Shown: positions 24,358-33,540 of the stretch, piece by piece
Numbering within the stretch: the stretch's first letter is position 1
How the letters are laid out: every line of letters starts with the position of its first letter
Assembly (NCBI GenBank): GCA_963838775.1
Contig: CAWISP010000026.1
Span: forward strand, 62,001 to 126,000
From: Chersky-840 sp963838775
GTDB lineage: Bacteria; Actinomycetota; Acidimicrobiia; Acidimicrobiales; UBA8190
Reading direction: 5' to 3'
Length of the DNA: 64,000 bases
Notes under the pieces: model-generated
Databases searched by the model: none
What the model was told of the DNA's origin: nothing
Seen by the model: only the letters and a program-made list of their open reading frames with translations
Translations under genes and position numbers: made by a program

Positions 24358-24523
24358 GACGTCACCTCCCCCACCGGGATCGGAGCGAGGCCGGTGGCGA
24401 CGGCCAAGACTAGAACACGTTCCAGGACTGACGTCGGGCGGTTGCGGCGGGGGCACGAGGTGGGGGTGCTCACCTCGACGGCGCCCGACCCCCCGGGGTG
24501 TCGGTCTCGAGCTCTGCCCGCGG

Positions 24524-25673
24524 TCAGGGGATCGGAAGCGTCAGCAGGAGCGTGATCAGGGTCGTGGTGGTCGGAGGCTGCGTTGTGGTCGGAGGCTGTG
24601 TGGTGGTCGGAGGCTGTGTGGTGGTGGGTGCCGCGGTGGTGGTGACCGGAGGCTGTGTGGTCGTGACCGGAGGCCGCGTCGTGGTGGTCGACCGGGGTCG
24701 GGTGGTCGTGGTCGACCGGGGGGGTCGGGTGGTCGTGGGGTTGGGCGCCCTGGTCGTGGTGGTCGACCGGGGGGGTCGGGTGGTCGTGGGGTTGGGCGCC
24801 CTGGTCGTGGTGGTCGGTGTGCCGCCAGTTGTGGGCGAGTTGCCGGTTGTGGGCGAGTTGCCGCTGGTACCGGAGGGGGAATTGGTGGTCGAGTTGCCGG
24901 TGGCCGCCGTGGTGGGCTTGGCCGTCCCCGACTTCTTCTGTATGTTTCGACCCCGAGCCGGCCTTGGTCGACGTCGTGATGCCCGCCGTGGTGCCGCTCG
25001 ACGCCGCCACGGCCGGGGTGACCGGGGCCGAAGAGGAGCTCGTGCCCGGGGCCTGGCTCGAGGACGTGCCTCCCGGCTGGTCCGACCCGGACGGGTGGGG
25101 CGCTGTCGTGCTCTGGGCCGGGTCGGCGTCTGAGGTCGTCGTGGTGGCGCTCGTGGCCACGCCCGCGATCGACGCCACCACTACCGTCACGACGAGGACC
25201 ACCGCGACCACGAGCGCAGAGCGAAGACGGGTCGAGGCGACACTGAGGAGAAAGGCCGGGCGGGCCCGCAGTCGCTCATCCGCAAACCGGCGGCTCGCCT
25301 CGGCGAATCGCCGCAGCGCCGGTTCCCGGGTGACGCGGAGGCTGGCCCGCAGGGGATGGCCGACGGGCGCGAACGCCCCGAGCATGGCGACGGTCTCGTT
25401 GGGCAGCTCCTGGCTAGGGACGAGGATCCGGACCGGCCAGCCGTTGACGATCACGTCGAGCGCCGTTGCCGGTCGCCCGTCGGGTGTCTTGCCTGCACCT
25501 CGGACGACCGCGAGGCCACCGATGACAGGCCATGACCACTGACGCTCGAGGGTGGGCTCGTCGACGTCGGCCAGCGTCCAACCCGTGGGATCCACATTGA
25601 GGTCGAAGGCGGCGAGATTTCGGCTTGCGTCTCCGAATCCGCCTTCGACCACCCAAACGTTTGCCAGTTTCAC
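24524..25673 (-). pseudogene. Single-pass membrane protein with Thr/Pro-rich tail, apparent frameshift
   Basis: GTG 25673 (VKLANVWVVEGGFGDASRN) opens a cytosolic domain of about 145 residues of unknown family, followed by a membrane helix at about 150-172 and a Ser/Thr-rich exterior segment. In this frame the tail turns into an implausible His-rich sequence after position 24948. Skipping one base between 24931 and 24948 instead gives a long Thr/Pro-rich tail (TTAATGNSTT, PTTTTRAPNP, TTTQPPTTTQPP) that ends at TGA 24524. The second reading matches the composition before the shift, so a single-base insertion in the sequence or a true frameshift is likely. Start TTG 25760 is an alternative. Confidence 0.6.
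24711..24812 (-). repeat. 51-bp tandem repeat, two copies, in the Thr/Pro-rich tail
   Basis: Bases 24711-24761 and 24762-24812 repeat with a 51-bp period, coding 17 residues that contain TTTRAPNPTTTRPPRST when read in the Thr/Pro frame. The period is a multiple of three. That fits an expressed low-complexity tail and would keep any copy-number change in frame. Confidence 0.75.
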
Positions 25674-25850
25674 GCTCTGTGCAATTCTCGTACCGTCACC
25701 GCGACATCGCCCTCCACGGTCTCCGATGCTAAGAGGTGTACCCGGTTGAAGGAAATCCAACCACGACCCGTAATATTCACCTCACGCATCGTTGAAATGC
25801 GTTCTACCAGAAGACGCGCGAAGGGTTGCGGATGGTCGTCGCCAAGCTCG

Positions 25851-26324
25851 CTACGGGGCCAAGATGTCGGGTCCGACGAGCAGATGACGACTGACGTCGC
25901 CCACGAGATCGGAAGTGAACCTCCGCTCCGCGAAACACCACGTGTCGTGACGACGCTCGAACACGTCGCGGTAACGGCCGGCGACGATCGGCTGCAGCGC
26001 CATGTCCGGCAGCGCCTGGAACACCGTCACGTACGAGTAGGCCACCGCCGTCCCGGACTCTTCGTCGACCTCGATGCGGATGTTGGTCGTCACGTGCTTG
26101 GTGCGAGGCGTTCCGTCTTCGTACACACGCACCATGGCTCGAAAGACCTTCTCCACCGGCTCCCGGCCCCGCACCACCATGTCGCCCTGCCCCCCGAACA
26201 CCCCGTCGGCAAACAGCTCGCCCAGACCGGCGAAATCGCCGGCGTCGACCAGCGCGGCGTAGGTGGCGATCAGGTTCTCGATGGCCCGGGCGCTGTGCTC
26301 ACGGTCGGGAACCCTCACGTTCAC
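25851..26324 (-). CDS. NTF2-fold (SnoaL-like) protein
   Basis: 157 residues from GTG 26324 (VNVRVPDREHSARAIENLI); the open frame extends upstream but is Arg/Ala-rich there. IENLIATYAALVDAGDFAGLGELFADGVF is the SnoaL/NTF2 start with the second helix, then VVRGREPVEKVFRAMVRVY, TKHVTTNIRIEVDEESGTAVAYSYV and GRYRDVFERRHDTWCFAERR. Proteins with this layout include ring-hydroxylating dioxygenase beta-subunit-like and steroid isomerase-like members. No partner alpha subunit is nearby. Transcribed away from the VOC gene's stop, same strand, 91 bp gap. Confidence 0.8.
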   Translation of the reverse strand: MNVRVPDREHSARAIENLIATYAALVDAGDFAGLGELFADGVFGGQGDMVVRGREPVEKVFRAMVRVYEDGTPRTKHVTTNIRIEVDEESGTAVAYSYVTVFQALPDMALQPIVAGRYRDVFERRHDTWCFAERRFTSDLVGDVSRHLLVGPDILAP

Positions 26325-26415
26325 GACCGTAGCCGTGGCCTCAGCGCGGAACGTGCATCCACACCGGGCGCGGGATCGGATCCGCATGCCCGTCGGGGCG
26401 GACCGATCCGCCGCC

Positions 26416-26874
26416 TCACCCCGGGAGGTGCATGAGCTCGATGCGGGTCCCGTCGGGGTCGGTGCAGTAGACGAAGTCGAGGGCGTCGGACGTTCCGAAC
26501 GTCGTCCGTGTGCTCGTCACGACGGTGCCACCCAGTGACTCGATGACCCGCGCCACAGCGTCGAGGTCCCCCACCCGGAGCGACAGGTGGGTCAGGCCCA
26601 ACTGGTTCATGGGCCGCCGCACCGGCTCGCCCGAGTGACCCGGAGAGTCGAAGTGCAGCAGCTCCAGCGAGACACCGTCGCGACGGACGAAGCGCGACTG
26701 CAAGACGACGTCGTCGATCTCCATGAGCGGCCCGAACTCCTGGCCCACGGTATGCGACTGGACGAGCTCGAAGCCCAGTCCCTCGCAATAGAAGCGCACC
26801 GATCGTTCGAGATCGCTCACGCAGATCCCCACGTGAGAGAACGTCACCTCCACAGATCCTCCGTTCGGCGGCAT
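26416..26874 (-). CDS. VOC-family (glyoxalase/dioxygenase superfamily) protein
   Basis: 152 residues from ATG 26874, preceded by GGGGAGGCGACG. It has the paired beta-alpha-beta-beta-beta modules of VOC proteins: FSHVGICVSDLERSVRFYCEGLGFE and LTHLSLRVGDLDAVARVIE. The metal ligands His (SHVG), Glu (LELLHF), His (LTHLS) and Glu (RIELMHL) are all present, so it should bind a divalent metal. The length and pattern are closest to lactoylglutathione lyase/methylmalonyl-CoA epimerase-like members; the reaction is not determined. Divergent from the Nudix gene with 110 bp between starts. Confidence 0.85.
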   Translation of the reverse strand: MPPNGGSVEVTFSHVGICVSDLERSVRFYCEGLGFELVQSHTVGQEFGPLMEIDDVVLQSRFVRRDGVSLELLHFDSPGHSGEPVRRPMNQLGLTHLSLRVGDLDAVARVIESLGGTVVTSTRTTFGTSDALDFVYCTDPDGTRIELMHLPG

Positions 26875-26984
26875 CGTCGCCTCCCCAGCATGGCCGGTGC
26901 CGTGCCAGCGGTCAGATCCTGAACCCATACCGTCACCTGACCGACGGCCTTGACTCGGGACGGTCGACACGGGAACCTCGCCTG

Positions 26985-27506
26985 GTGGCACCGACCGACG
27001 ATCTCGACGCCGAGGGCGACAACCTCGACGCCGACTACGAGATCCCGAGGATCCCGGCGTCGGCGGGAGCACTCGTCTTCGACGGAACCGGCCGGCTCCT
27101 GGTGCTGAAGCCCACGTACAAGAGCGGATGGACCATCCCCGGGGGTCAGATGGAGGCGGACGGCGAGACGCCGTGGGAGACGTGCCGGCGCGAGGTGCTC
27201 GAGGAGAGCGGCCTGGTCGTCGAGACGGGCCGCCTCGTGTGCGTCGACTTCCTCCGCCCCCGCCCCGACCGACCGGGCGGGATGCGGTTTCTCTTCGACT
27301 GCGGCGTCCTCGGCGACGAGGCGCTCGCCGGCATCGAGGTCCAGCGGGAAGAGATCTCCGAGTACCGGCTCGAGGACTTGGACATTGCCCTCGGGCTCCT
27401 GAGCGCCCCCCTGCGCCGGCGCGTGGGTGCCGGGGCCGGCGCGGCTCGGACGGTGTACCTCGAGGACGGGCGCCGTGTCGGCGCCGTCGCCGAGGGGCCG
27501 CGCTGA
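26985..27506 (+). CDS. Nudix hydrolase
   Basis: 173 residues from GTG 26985. The Nudix helix CRREVLEESGLV is intact with the metal-binding Glu cluster. The upstream loop reads GGQMEADGE, one residue longer than the usual GGxxExGE, so the Gly-to-Glu spacing differs from the textbook Nudix box. ASAGALVFDGTGRLLVLKPTYKSGWTIPGG is the standard first half. Such enzymes hydrolyse nucleoside diphosphates linked to another moiety; the substrate cannot be told. It converges on the D-aminoacylase-type gene with a 10-bp gap. Confidence 0.88.
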   Translation: MAPTDDLDAEGDNLDADYEIPRIPASAGALVFDGTGRLLVLKPTYKSGWTIPGGQMEADGETPWETCRREVLEESGLVVETGRLVCVDFLRPRPDRPGGMRFLFDCGVLGDEALAGIEVQREEISEYRLEDLDIALGLLSAPLRRRVGAGAGAARTVYLEDGRRVGAVAEGPR

Positions 27507-27516
27507 GCGGCCGGCG

Positions 27517-29193
27517 TCAGCTGCGCAGCAGCTTGCCGGGGCGGGAGTCGAGACCGTCGGGCGCGGGCTCACCGTCGACGCGGATCGGCACCCCGTTCAC
27601 GAGGACGTGGGTCATCCCCACGGGCTGGTCGGCCGTGAGCCGCTCCCCGTGAGCGGGGAAGTCGTAGACCCGGCGCAGGGGGCCGGGGGCGACGGTGGCA
27701 GGGTCGAAGACGCACAGGTCGGCCGCCTTGCCCACCTCGATGCTGCCGCGGTCCGTGAGCCCGTACACCCCGGCGGGCTCGGCGGTCAGCTTGTGTACGG
27801 CGCGTTCGAGGGACATGACGCCGCGGTCGCGCACCCAGTTGCCGAGGAGATCGGTGGCGAAACAGGCATCGCACAACTGCGACACGTGGGCGCCGGAATC
27901 GGCCAGGCCGAGCAGGACGTTGTCACGGGGCAGCAGCCAGGCGATGGCGTCGGGGTCGTTGTTGGCCAGCACCGACCAGAACCGGGCCTTGAGATCGTCG
28001 TCGAGGGAGATGTCGAGGATGGCGTCGAGCGGCGTGCAACCCCGTTCGGTGGCGATGTCGACGAGGCTGCGGTCGACGAGGTCGGGATGTGAGGCCGACT
28101 CGGCCACCGATATCGACGGCCAGTTGAAGGGGAGGCCACCGCCACCACCGGTGCCGCCCGAGAGCTCCTCCCACGTCGCGGCGCGCCACGCCGGATCACG
28201 GTAGGCCGCCTTGCGCTGCTCGTGGTCGAGACCCATGAGCTGGGAGAAGCTCGTTCGGATGTTCAAGGTGAAGGGCTCGGCCAGGTTCATCTGGAACACC
28301 AGAGGGCGGCACGAGACCTGGGGCCACACCTCCACCCCTTTCTCCCAAGCCGCGTCGTTCTCGGCCACCACCTTCTCGTGGTACGGATAGCCCTTGACCG
28401 TGAGCAGGGCGGTCCACGTGATGGGCCGTCCCACGTCACGCTGAAGGTCGAAGAGCTCGCGGTTCGGGATCACGCCGCCGGGGAGCAACGCCACCACTCC
28501 CTTGCGAGAGTCGTGCACCGGCACGAGCAAGGCTCGGAGCTCGTCGAGGTCCGCGACGCGCGACGGGACGGGGCGTCCGCCGTCCCCGTTGTGGGTCGGG
28601 GACGCGCTCGACGCGAACCCCATGGCACCTGCTGCCATGGACTCGGCCACCACGACCTGCATGCGCGCCAGCTCTTCGGGCGTGGCGGCCCGTTCGTAGG
28701 ACTCCTCGCCCATGACGTACATCCGCACCGCGGTATGGCCCACGTAACACCCGTAGTTCAGCGCCATCCCACGGCGCTCGACCGCGTCGAGATATTGCGG
28801 GAAGGTCTCGAACTCGTCCCAGGGCACCCCGACGGCGAGCGTGTCGAAGCTCATGTCCTCCACGTGCTGCAATGTGCGGGCGAGCAACGACACCAAGTCC
28901 GGTCGGATGGGGGCGATGGAGAAGCCGCAGTTGCCGGCGACGACACTCGTCACACCGTGGAACGACGACGGGGTGAGCCATGGGTCCCAGAACACCTGCG
29001 CGTCGTAGTGGGTGTGGATGTCGATGAACCCGGGGGCAACGACCTGGCCCGAGGCGTCGAGCTCACGCTCACCCCCGAGGCCCTTCCCGACGGCGACGAT
29101 GCGTCCTTCGGACACCGCCACGTCGGCGGCCCGGGCGGGCGCCCCGCTCCCATCGATCAGCGAACCTCCACGGATCACGATGTCGCCGTCCAT
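27517..29193 (-). CDS. D-aminoacylase/N-acyl-D-amino-acid deacylase family amidohydrolase
   Basis: 558 residues from ATG 29193 with an AAGGAGG site. The N-terminal small beta domain (DIVIRGGSLIDGSGAPARAA) is followed by the metal HxH in GFIDIHTHYDAQ, then SVVAGNCGFSIAPIRP, a late Asp in LLGLADSGAHVSQLCDA and the C-terminal DRGSIEVGKAADLCVFDPAT typical of this group. In actinobacteria such proteins accompany steroid and amide catabolism as often as D-amino acid metabolism, so the substrate is open. It is co-directional with the SDR gene upstream, 114 bp apart. Confidence 0.9.
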   Translation of the reverse strand: MDGDIVIRGGSLIDGSGAPARAADVAVSEGRIVAVGKGLGGERELDASGQVVAPGFIDIHTHYDAQVFWDPWLTPSSFHGVTSVVAGNCGFSIAPIRPDLVSLLARTLQHVEDMSFDTLAVGVPWDEFETFPQYLDAVERRGMALNYGCYVGHTAVRMYVMGEESYERAATPEELARMQVVVAESMAAGAMGFASSASPTHNGDGGRPVPSRVADLDELRALLVPVHDSRKGVVALLPGGVIPNRELFDLQRDVGRPITWTALLTVKGYPYHEKVVAENDAAWEKGVEVWPQVSCRPLVFQMNLAEPFTLNIRTSFSQLMGLDHEQRKAAYRDPAWRAATWEELSGGTGGGGGLPFNWPSISVAESASHPDLVDRSLVDIATERGCTPLDAILDISLDDDLKARFWSVLANNDPDAIAWLLPRDNVLLGLADSGAHVSQLCDACFATDLLGNWVRDRGVMSLERAVHKLTAEPAGVYGLTDRGSIEVGKAADLCVFDPATVAPGPLRRVYDFPAHGERLTADQPVGMTHVLVNGVPIRVDGEPAPDGLDSRPGKLLRS

Positions 29194-29307
29194 GGTGGCC
29201 TCCTTCGATTGCAACGCCGGCCGCCGAGCGGCCGTCACCACCTGCATCGTCGCAGACCCGCCCGGCCGGTGCCCAGTCGGCGGGCGGTTCGCCAGTTGCC
29301 CTCGCGC

Positions 29308-30120
29308 CTACGGAGCGTCGGTGGACAGCCCGAGCATCTCCGTCACCCCGTGGTCGCGACCAGCTGTATATCCGCCGTCGACCACGAGGGCGTGGCCCGT
29401 CACGAACGATGCATCCGCGGAGAGCAAGAAGGCCGCTGCCGCCGCGATCTCTTCGGGCTGGCCAAACCGACCCAGCTTGTGTTCGGCGATGATCTCCCGG
29501 CGGGCGCGCTCCATGCCCTCGCCGAAGATGGCCTTGGTCATCGGCGTGTCGATGAAGCCTGGGCACACCGTGTTGACGCGGATGCCGCGCCCCGCGTAGT
29601 CGATGGCCATGTTCTTGGTGAGAATCACGACACCGCCCTTCGACGCGCTGTAGGCGCTGCCGCCCGCGGTGCCCTCGACGCCCTCGATGCTGGCGATGGT
29701 GACCACCGCACCGCGCGCTCCCTCGACGAGCGGCTGCTCGAGCATGCGGGCGATGGCGTGCTTGGCCGTGAGGAAGGTGCCGTAGAGGTTCACCCCCACC
29801 ACGCGGTTCCATTCGGCGGTGTCGACCATGTGGACCGCACCGCCTCCCGCCACACCCGCCGCGTTCACGAGCCCGTCGACACGTCCAAAGGCACGGGCGG
29901 CTTCGTCTACGAGATGCACGACAGAGGCCTCGTCGGTGACGTCGACCGGCGTGAAAGCCCACGCTCCCTGGCCTGACGGCGTCGCCGGGGCGTCTGCGGC
30001 CGGAGACAGGTCGGCGCCCATGACGCTGGCACCTTCTTCGAGCAGGCGCACCGCACACGCCCGGCCGATCCCCGACGCCGCCCCGGTGACGATCACGTTC
30101 TTGCCGGCCAACCCGCGCAT
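29308..30120 (-). CDS. Short-chain dehydrogenase/reductase (SDR)
   Basis: 270 residues from ATG 30120 (MRGLAGKNVIVTGAASGIG), behind GGAAGGGG. TGAASGIG is the cofactor loop, VNAAGVAGGG the NAG equivalent, SIEGVEGTAGGSAYSASKGG holds the Ser/Tyr/Lys catalytic set, and VNTVCPGFIDTPM the PG motif. An Asp at the end of strand 2 (MGADLS) favours NAD(H). Classical SDRs oxidise secondary alcohols; in this setting a hydroxyacyl-CoA or hydroxysteroid substrate is plausible but not shown. It is divergent from a luciferase-like gene with 70 bp between starts. Confidence 0.92.
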   Translation of the reverse strand: MRGLAGKNVIVTGAASGIGRACAVRLLEEGASVMGADLSPAADAPATPSGQGAWAFTPVDVTDEASVVHLVDEAARAFGRVDGLVNAAGVAGGGAVHMVDTAEWNRVVGVNLYGTFLTAKHAIARMLEQPLVEGARGAVVTIASIEGVEGTAGGSAYSASKGGVVILTKNMAIDYAGRGIRVNTVCPGFIDTPMTKAIFGEGMERARREIIAEHKLGRFGQPEEIAAAAAFLLSADASFVTGHALVVDGGYTAGRDHGVTEMLGLSTDAP

Positions 30121-30190
30121 GGGACCCCTTCCATGTCTCGCCCCACCGACGGTTTGTCGGCGGGTGGGCTGGATGATAGGACCCTGCACT

Positions 30191-31297
30191 GTGCAATTCG
30201 CTTTGTTCTACGAGATCCCCGTTCCCCAGCCGTGGGGCCGTGACAGCGAGTACACGGCCTACAAGAACGTCCTCGCCCAAGCCGTGGCGGGCGAGCGCTA
30301 CGGGTGGGACGCCTTTTGGACGGTGGAGCACCACTTCCTCCCCGAGTTCTCGCACTGTTCGAACCCCGAGGTCCTCTACGGGGCCGTGGCCGCGCTGACC
30401 GAGCGGATCCGGATCGGCTACGGCGTGCGGCTCATGCCCCAGCCCTACAACCACCCCGTGCGGACGGCGGAATCGGTCGCCGTGCTCGACCTCCTGTCCG
30501 ACGGTCGGGTGGACCTCGGGACCGGACGATCGTCGACCAGAGCAGAGCTGGAGGGCTTCGGGGTCGACCCCGCCGAGACACGCGCCATGTGGCAAGAGGC
30601 CATCGGCCATGTGGTGGGGTGCTGGACCAATGAGGAGTACGAGCTGGCCGGCAAGTACTGGCAGATGCCGAAACGACGCGTCCAACCGAAACCCCGCCAG
30701 AGCCCCCACCCGCCCATCTGGGGTGCCACGAGCAGCGAGGACGGGCACCGCCAGGTCGGCTCGCTGGGCCTGGGCCTGTGCTCGTTCGCCGTCGGGGTGT
30801 CACCCCAGGAGGTGAAGGCCAAGGTCGACATCTACCGCCAGGCCGTCGCCAACTGCACCTCGCCGATCGGCGCCTTCGTGAACAACCAGGCCGCCACCTT
30901 CACCATGGCCCTGTGCGCTCGGGACCGGGCCGCCGCCCACGACGCAGCTCGTGAGTCCTTCGAGTGGTACCCGAAGACCGGCGCCCGGCACATCGCGTCG
31001 ATGACCGACTGGATGATCGAACGGCAGCAGGATCTGGGCTCGTATGCCTACGCCGCAGACATGAAAAGGATCGATGACGAAGGTGCGCTGGACCTTCTCT
31101 CACTCGAATACCTCGTCGAGGCCAACGCCTGCGTGCTCGGCACGCCCGAGGACTGCATCAAGACGGTCAAGCTCTACGAGGAAGCCGGCATCGACCTGCT
31201 CCTGTGCCTGGTGAACCCGTACAAGATCTCTCACGAAGCCGTCATGCAGACGATCGAGCTCATGGGCACAGAGGTCATCCCTCACTTCCGTGATTGA
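30191..31297 (+). CDS. LLM-class flavin-dependent monooxygenase-like protein
   Basis: 368 residues. GTG 30191 (VQFALFYEIPVPQPWG) fits the family start and has AGGA about 10 bases upstream; ATG 30173 would add six residues. WTVEHHFLPEFSHCSNPEVLYGA, RIGYGVRLMPQPYNHPVR, GRVDLGTGRSSTRAELEGFG and PPIWGATSSEDGH are typical of the longer FMN-dependent luciferase-like monooxygenases. Unlike the three other family members in the window it keeps the EHHF motif of the alkanal-type group. Its stop overlaps the next gene by 8 bp. Confidence 0.9.
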   Translation: MQFALFYEIPVPQPWGRDSEYTAYKNVLAQAVAGERYGWDAFWTVEHHFLPEFSHCSNPEVLYGAVAALTERIRIGYGVRLMPQPYNHPVRTAESVAVLDLLSDGRVDLGTGRSSTRAELEGFGVDPAETRAMWQEAIGHVVGCWTNEEYELAGKYWQMPKRRVQPKPRQSPHPPIWGATSSEDGHRQVGSLGLGLCSFAVGVSPQEVKAKVDIYRQAVANCTSPIGAFVNNQAATFTMALCARDRAAAHDAARESFEWYPKTGARHIASMTDWMIERQQDLGSYAYAADMKRIDDEGALDLLSLEYLVEANACVLGTPEDCIKTVKLYEEAGIDLLLCLVNPYKISHEAVMQTIELMGTEVIPHFRD

Positions 31298-32297
31298 CGA
31301 GCCGACGATGACGTCGACCCTCCCACCGCTCGATCCCGAGCTCGCCGTCGTGCTGGCGGGGTTCCCCGCCGGAGTCGACCCCGGTGAGGACCTCCGGGAC
31401 ATGAACGTCATCCGGATGATGCGCTCGACACTCGACCTGCTCGATCTCATGGGCACCAGCCTCCCGACCGACGAGCGCGTGACGGTGGCCGACCGGTCCA
31501 TCCCCGGGCTGGAGCCCGGGACCGAGATCCCGGTCCGGGTCTACGAGCCCATCACCCGAGCCGGCGGCCGTGCCCCGGCCCTGGTGTTCTTCCACGGCGG
31601 CGCCTTCGTCCTCGGGGACCGCTACACCGAGGAGCTCCGCTGTCTGCGCTACGCGGCCGAGGCCGGTTGCGTCGTGGTGTCGGTGGACTACCGGCTCGCC
31701 CCCGAACACCCCTTTCCCGCCGCCGTCGACGACTGCGCCGCGGGCCTCGAGTGGACCGTGTCCCACGCCGCCGAGCTCGACATCGACCCGAGCCGGGTGG
31801 GCGTCGGCGGGAGCAGTGCGGGCGGCGCACTGGCGGCGGCCATCGCTCTCAGGGCGCGCGACCGGGGCGGCCCCGCGCTGACGGTGCAGATCCTCAATTA
31901 CCCGGTCATCGACGACAGGATGCAGACGGCGTCAATGCGCACCTTCGACGCCACGCCGATGTGGACGAGCGGGTCCAACGCCGATATGTGGCAGCACTAC
32001 CTCGGCGACCCCGAAAGCCGCGGTGAGGTATCACCCTACGCCGCCCCGGGACGAGCCCGGGATCTAACGGGCCTGCCTTCCGCCTACATCCTCACCGCCG
32101 AGCTCGACCCCTTGCGCGACGAGGGTATCGAGTACGCGACCCGGCTCATGGCGGCCGGGGTACCCACAGAGCTGCACACCGTCGCCGGAGCGTGCCACGG
32201 GTTCGACATCATCGCCGCTCAGGGCGCGCTCGGACAGCGCGCCATCGAGGAGCAGGTGCGCGCCCTCGTGCGGGGACTGGGTCCCGCTACCGACTGA
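31290..32297 (+). CDS. Alpha/beta hydrolase, hormone-sensitive-lipase family
   Basis: 335 residues from GTG 31290; ATG 31308 is an alternative start. ALVFFHGGAFVLGD is the HGG oxyanion motif, VVVSVDYRLAPEHPFPAAVDD the signature following it, GVGGSSAGGALAAAIAL the nucleophile elbow (GSSAGG), and AELDPLRDEGIEYA with ACHGFD provide the Asp and His of the triad. The enzyme should cleave esters or lactones of small lipophilic acids. It is translationally coupled to the luciferase-like monooxygenase, so the pair could carry out Baeyer-Villiger-type oxidation followed by ester cleavage; this is inference. Confidence 0.92.
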   Translation: MIDEPTMTSTLPPLDPELAVVLAGFPAGVDPGEDLRDMNVIRMMRSTLDLLDLMGTSLPTDERVTVADRSIPGLEPGTEIPVRVYEPITRAGGRAPALVFFHGGAFVLGDRYTEELRCLRYAAEAGCVVVSVDYRLAPEHPFPAAVDDCAAGLEWTVSHAAELDIDPSRVGVGGSSAGGALAAAIALRARDRGGPALTVQILNYPVIDDRMQTASMRTFDATPMWTSGSNADMWQHYLGDPESRGEVSPYAAPGRARDLTGLPSAYILTAELDPLRDEGIEYATRLMAAGVPTELHTVAGACHGFDIIAAQGALGQRAIEEQVRALVRGLGPATD

Positions 32298-32508
32298 CCT
32301 TCGGAGTCTGGCGCCCGGACACGAGCCCGTCGAGCAGCGCCCGGGTCGACCGGGCGACGTCGTCGACGGCGCGCTCAAAGGTAGCCCGGTTGGCTTCCGA
32401 GGGAGCGCGATACCCGCTCACCTTCCGCACGTACTGCAGGGAGGCAGCCCGAACGTCCTCGTCGGCGACGGCTTCCGGGCTCCGCAGGGTCACGATGCTT
32501 CTGCACAT
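32287..32508 (-). CDS. DUF2277 family protein
   Basis: 73 residues. ATG 32508 gives MCRSIVTLRSPE, the conserved DUF2277 start, and RAASLQYVRKVSGYRAPSEA with ATFERAVDDVARSTRALLDGL matches the whole short family. The function of DUF2277 is unknown; the family is widespread in actinobacteria. The frame extends upstream to 32610 without conservation. Its 3' end overlaps the convergent esterase gene by 11 bp. Confidence 0.88.
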   Translation of the reverse strand: MCRSIVTLRSPEAVADEDVRAASLQYVRKVSGYRAPSEANRATFERAVDDVARSTRALLDGLVSGRQTPKVSR

Positions 32509-32642
32509 ACCCACACCGTGCCACAAGGGGAAGCGGCTCGTGGCGTGGGACCAAAGGCCCTGACCACTGACCACCAACGACCCTAGGACCAGGCCGTGCG
32601 AACGGCGCACCCTGGAGGGACAGGCTTACGAGATGAGCGACA

Positions 32643-32798
32643 ATGACCCTTGCCCAGCGGTGTGACGAGATCATCAAGATGATCGACGAGGTGCTCAACG
32701 CATCAGCGCACCCTGCACCGTCTTGGGACTCGCCCCTCTCCCCACGTGACGCACTCGATCCGTCATCGGCATCGTCGGGGCTCGAGGGCCGGCCGTGA
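32643..32798 (+). CDS. Possible small protein, 51 residues
   Basis: ATG 32643 opens a 51-codon frame (MTLAQRCDEIIKMIDEVLNA...) ending at TGA 32798. The first 22 residues could be an amphipathic helix; the rest is Ser/Pro/Asp-rich. It ends in a GTGA overlap with the next small frame, an arrangement seen for real genes in this window. No family is recognised and there is no clear ribosome site, so it may not be expressed. Confidence 0.3.
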   Translation: MTLAQRCDEIIKMIDEVLNASAHPAPSWDSPLSPRDALDPSSASSGLEGRP

Positions 32799-32914
32799 AC
32801 GCTCTTCGCATTCACCACCGCGGCTACTCGTTCTTCTGGGACCTCGTCGACCTGTGGCGGTCGGCCCACCTCCACACCGCCCGCATCCCGATCCCGCTGT
32901 CGCCTCGTCGCTAG
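32795..32914 (+). CDS. Possible small protein, 39 residues
   Basis: GTG 32795 to TAG 32914, overlapping the preceding small frame by 4 bp. The product is rich in aromatic and His residues (IHHRGYSFFWDLVDLWRS). No family is recognised. The coupling to the upstream frame is the only support. Confidence 0.25.
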   Translation: MNALRIHHRGYSFFWDLVDLWRSAHLHTARIPIPLSPRR

Positions 32915-32982
32915 CCAGGCGCCACTCCTTCGGGAAGGCCACGGGCGAGCGTTGAAAGCCACGGGCGGGGCATGATGGGGGC

Positions 32983-33333
32983 GTGGAGATCGGATTCGTG
33001 CTCGACAGCCGCGATCCGGAGGCACTGGCGCCGTTCTGGGCCGCCGCCCTCGGCTACGTCGTAGCCGGCTCGGTCGAAAACTACGTGTCGTTGCTCCCCG
33101 AAGCTGGCGACGGGCCCAAGCTTCTGCTCCAGCGAGTGCCTGAGGCCAAAGCCGGCAAGAACCGCATGCACCTCGACATCGAGACGCCCGACATCGACGC
33201 CTCGGCGGTCGAGTTGGTGGCGCTGGGTGGATCGCGACTCGAGACGGAGATCTACGAGGAGCACGGCTGCTGCTGGATCGCGATGGCGGACCCCGAAGGC
33301 AACGAGTTCTGCCTGTGCTGTCACGACGGGTGA
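32983..33333 (+). CDS. VOC-family glyoxalase-like protein, single-domain
   Basis: 116 residues from GTG 32983 (VEIGFVLDSRDPEALAPFWA). The C-terminal WIAMADPEGNEFCLC and the central KNRMHLDIETPDIDASAVE are hallmarks of the short glyoxalase-like family common in actinobacteria. The first metal ligand position has no His (GFVLDS), so metal binding is doubtful. Two Cys pairs occur near the end (GCCW, CLCC). The function is unknown; members include drug-binding and dioxygenase-like proteins. Confidence 0.85.
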   Translation: MEIGFVLDSRDPEALAPFWAAALGYVVAGSVENYVSLLPEAGDGPKLLLQRVPEAKAGKNRMHLDIETPDIDASAVELVALGGSRLETEIYEEHGCCWIAMADPEGNEFCLCCHDG

Positions 33334-33540
33334 TGTCGAAGCGCTGATCGAGAGCAACCGGGCGCGTCCGGTGCAAGTACCTTCTAGCCTCCGATGACGG
33401 ACGGGCCCGAAGCGGCGAGTACCACGACGACGTCGTGCGCACGTCGGCAGGGTGGCGCATCGAGCGCCGCACCGTGGTGCCGCGTCGAGCGCGCCCCGGG
33501 GCGGGCGTCGACCCGGCCCGACGCGATACGGTCCGGGCTC

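Noticed and set aside
24498..25133. Val/Gly-rich open frame on the plus strand
   Set aside because: It is the complement of a Thr/Pro-repeat tail; the repeats alone keep the frame open.
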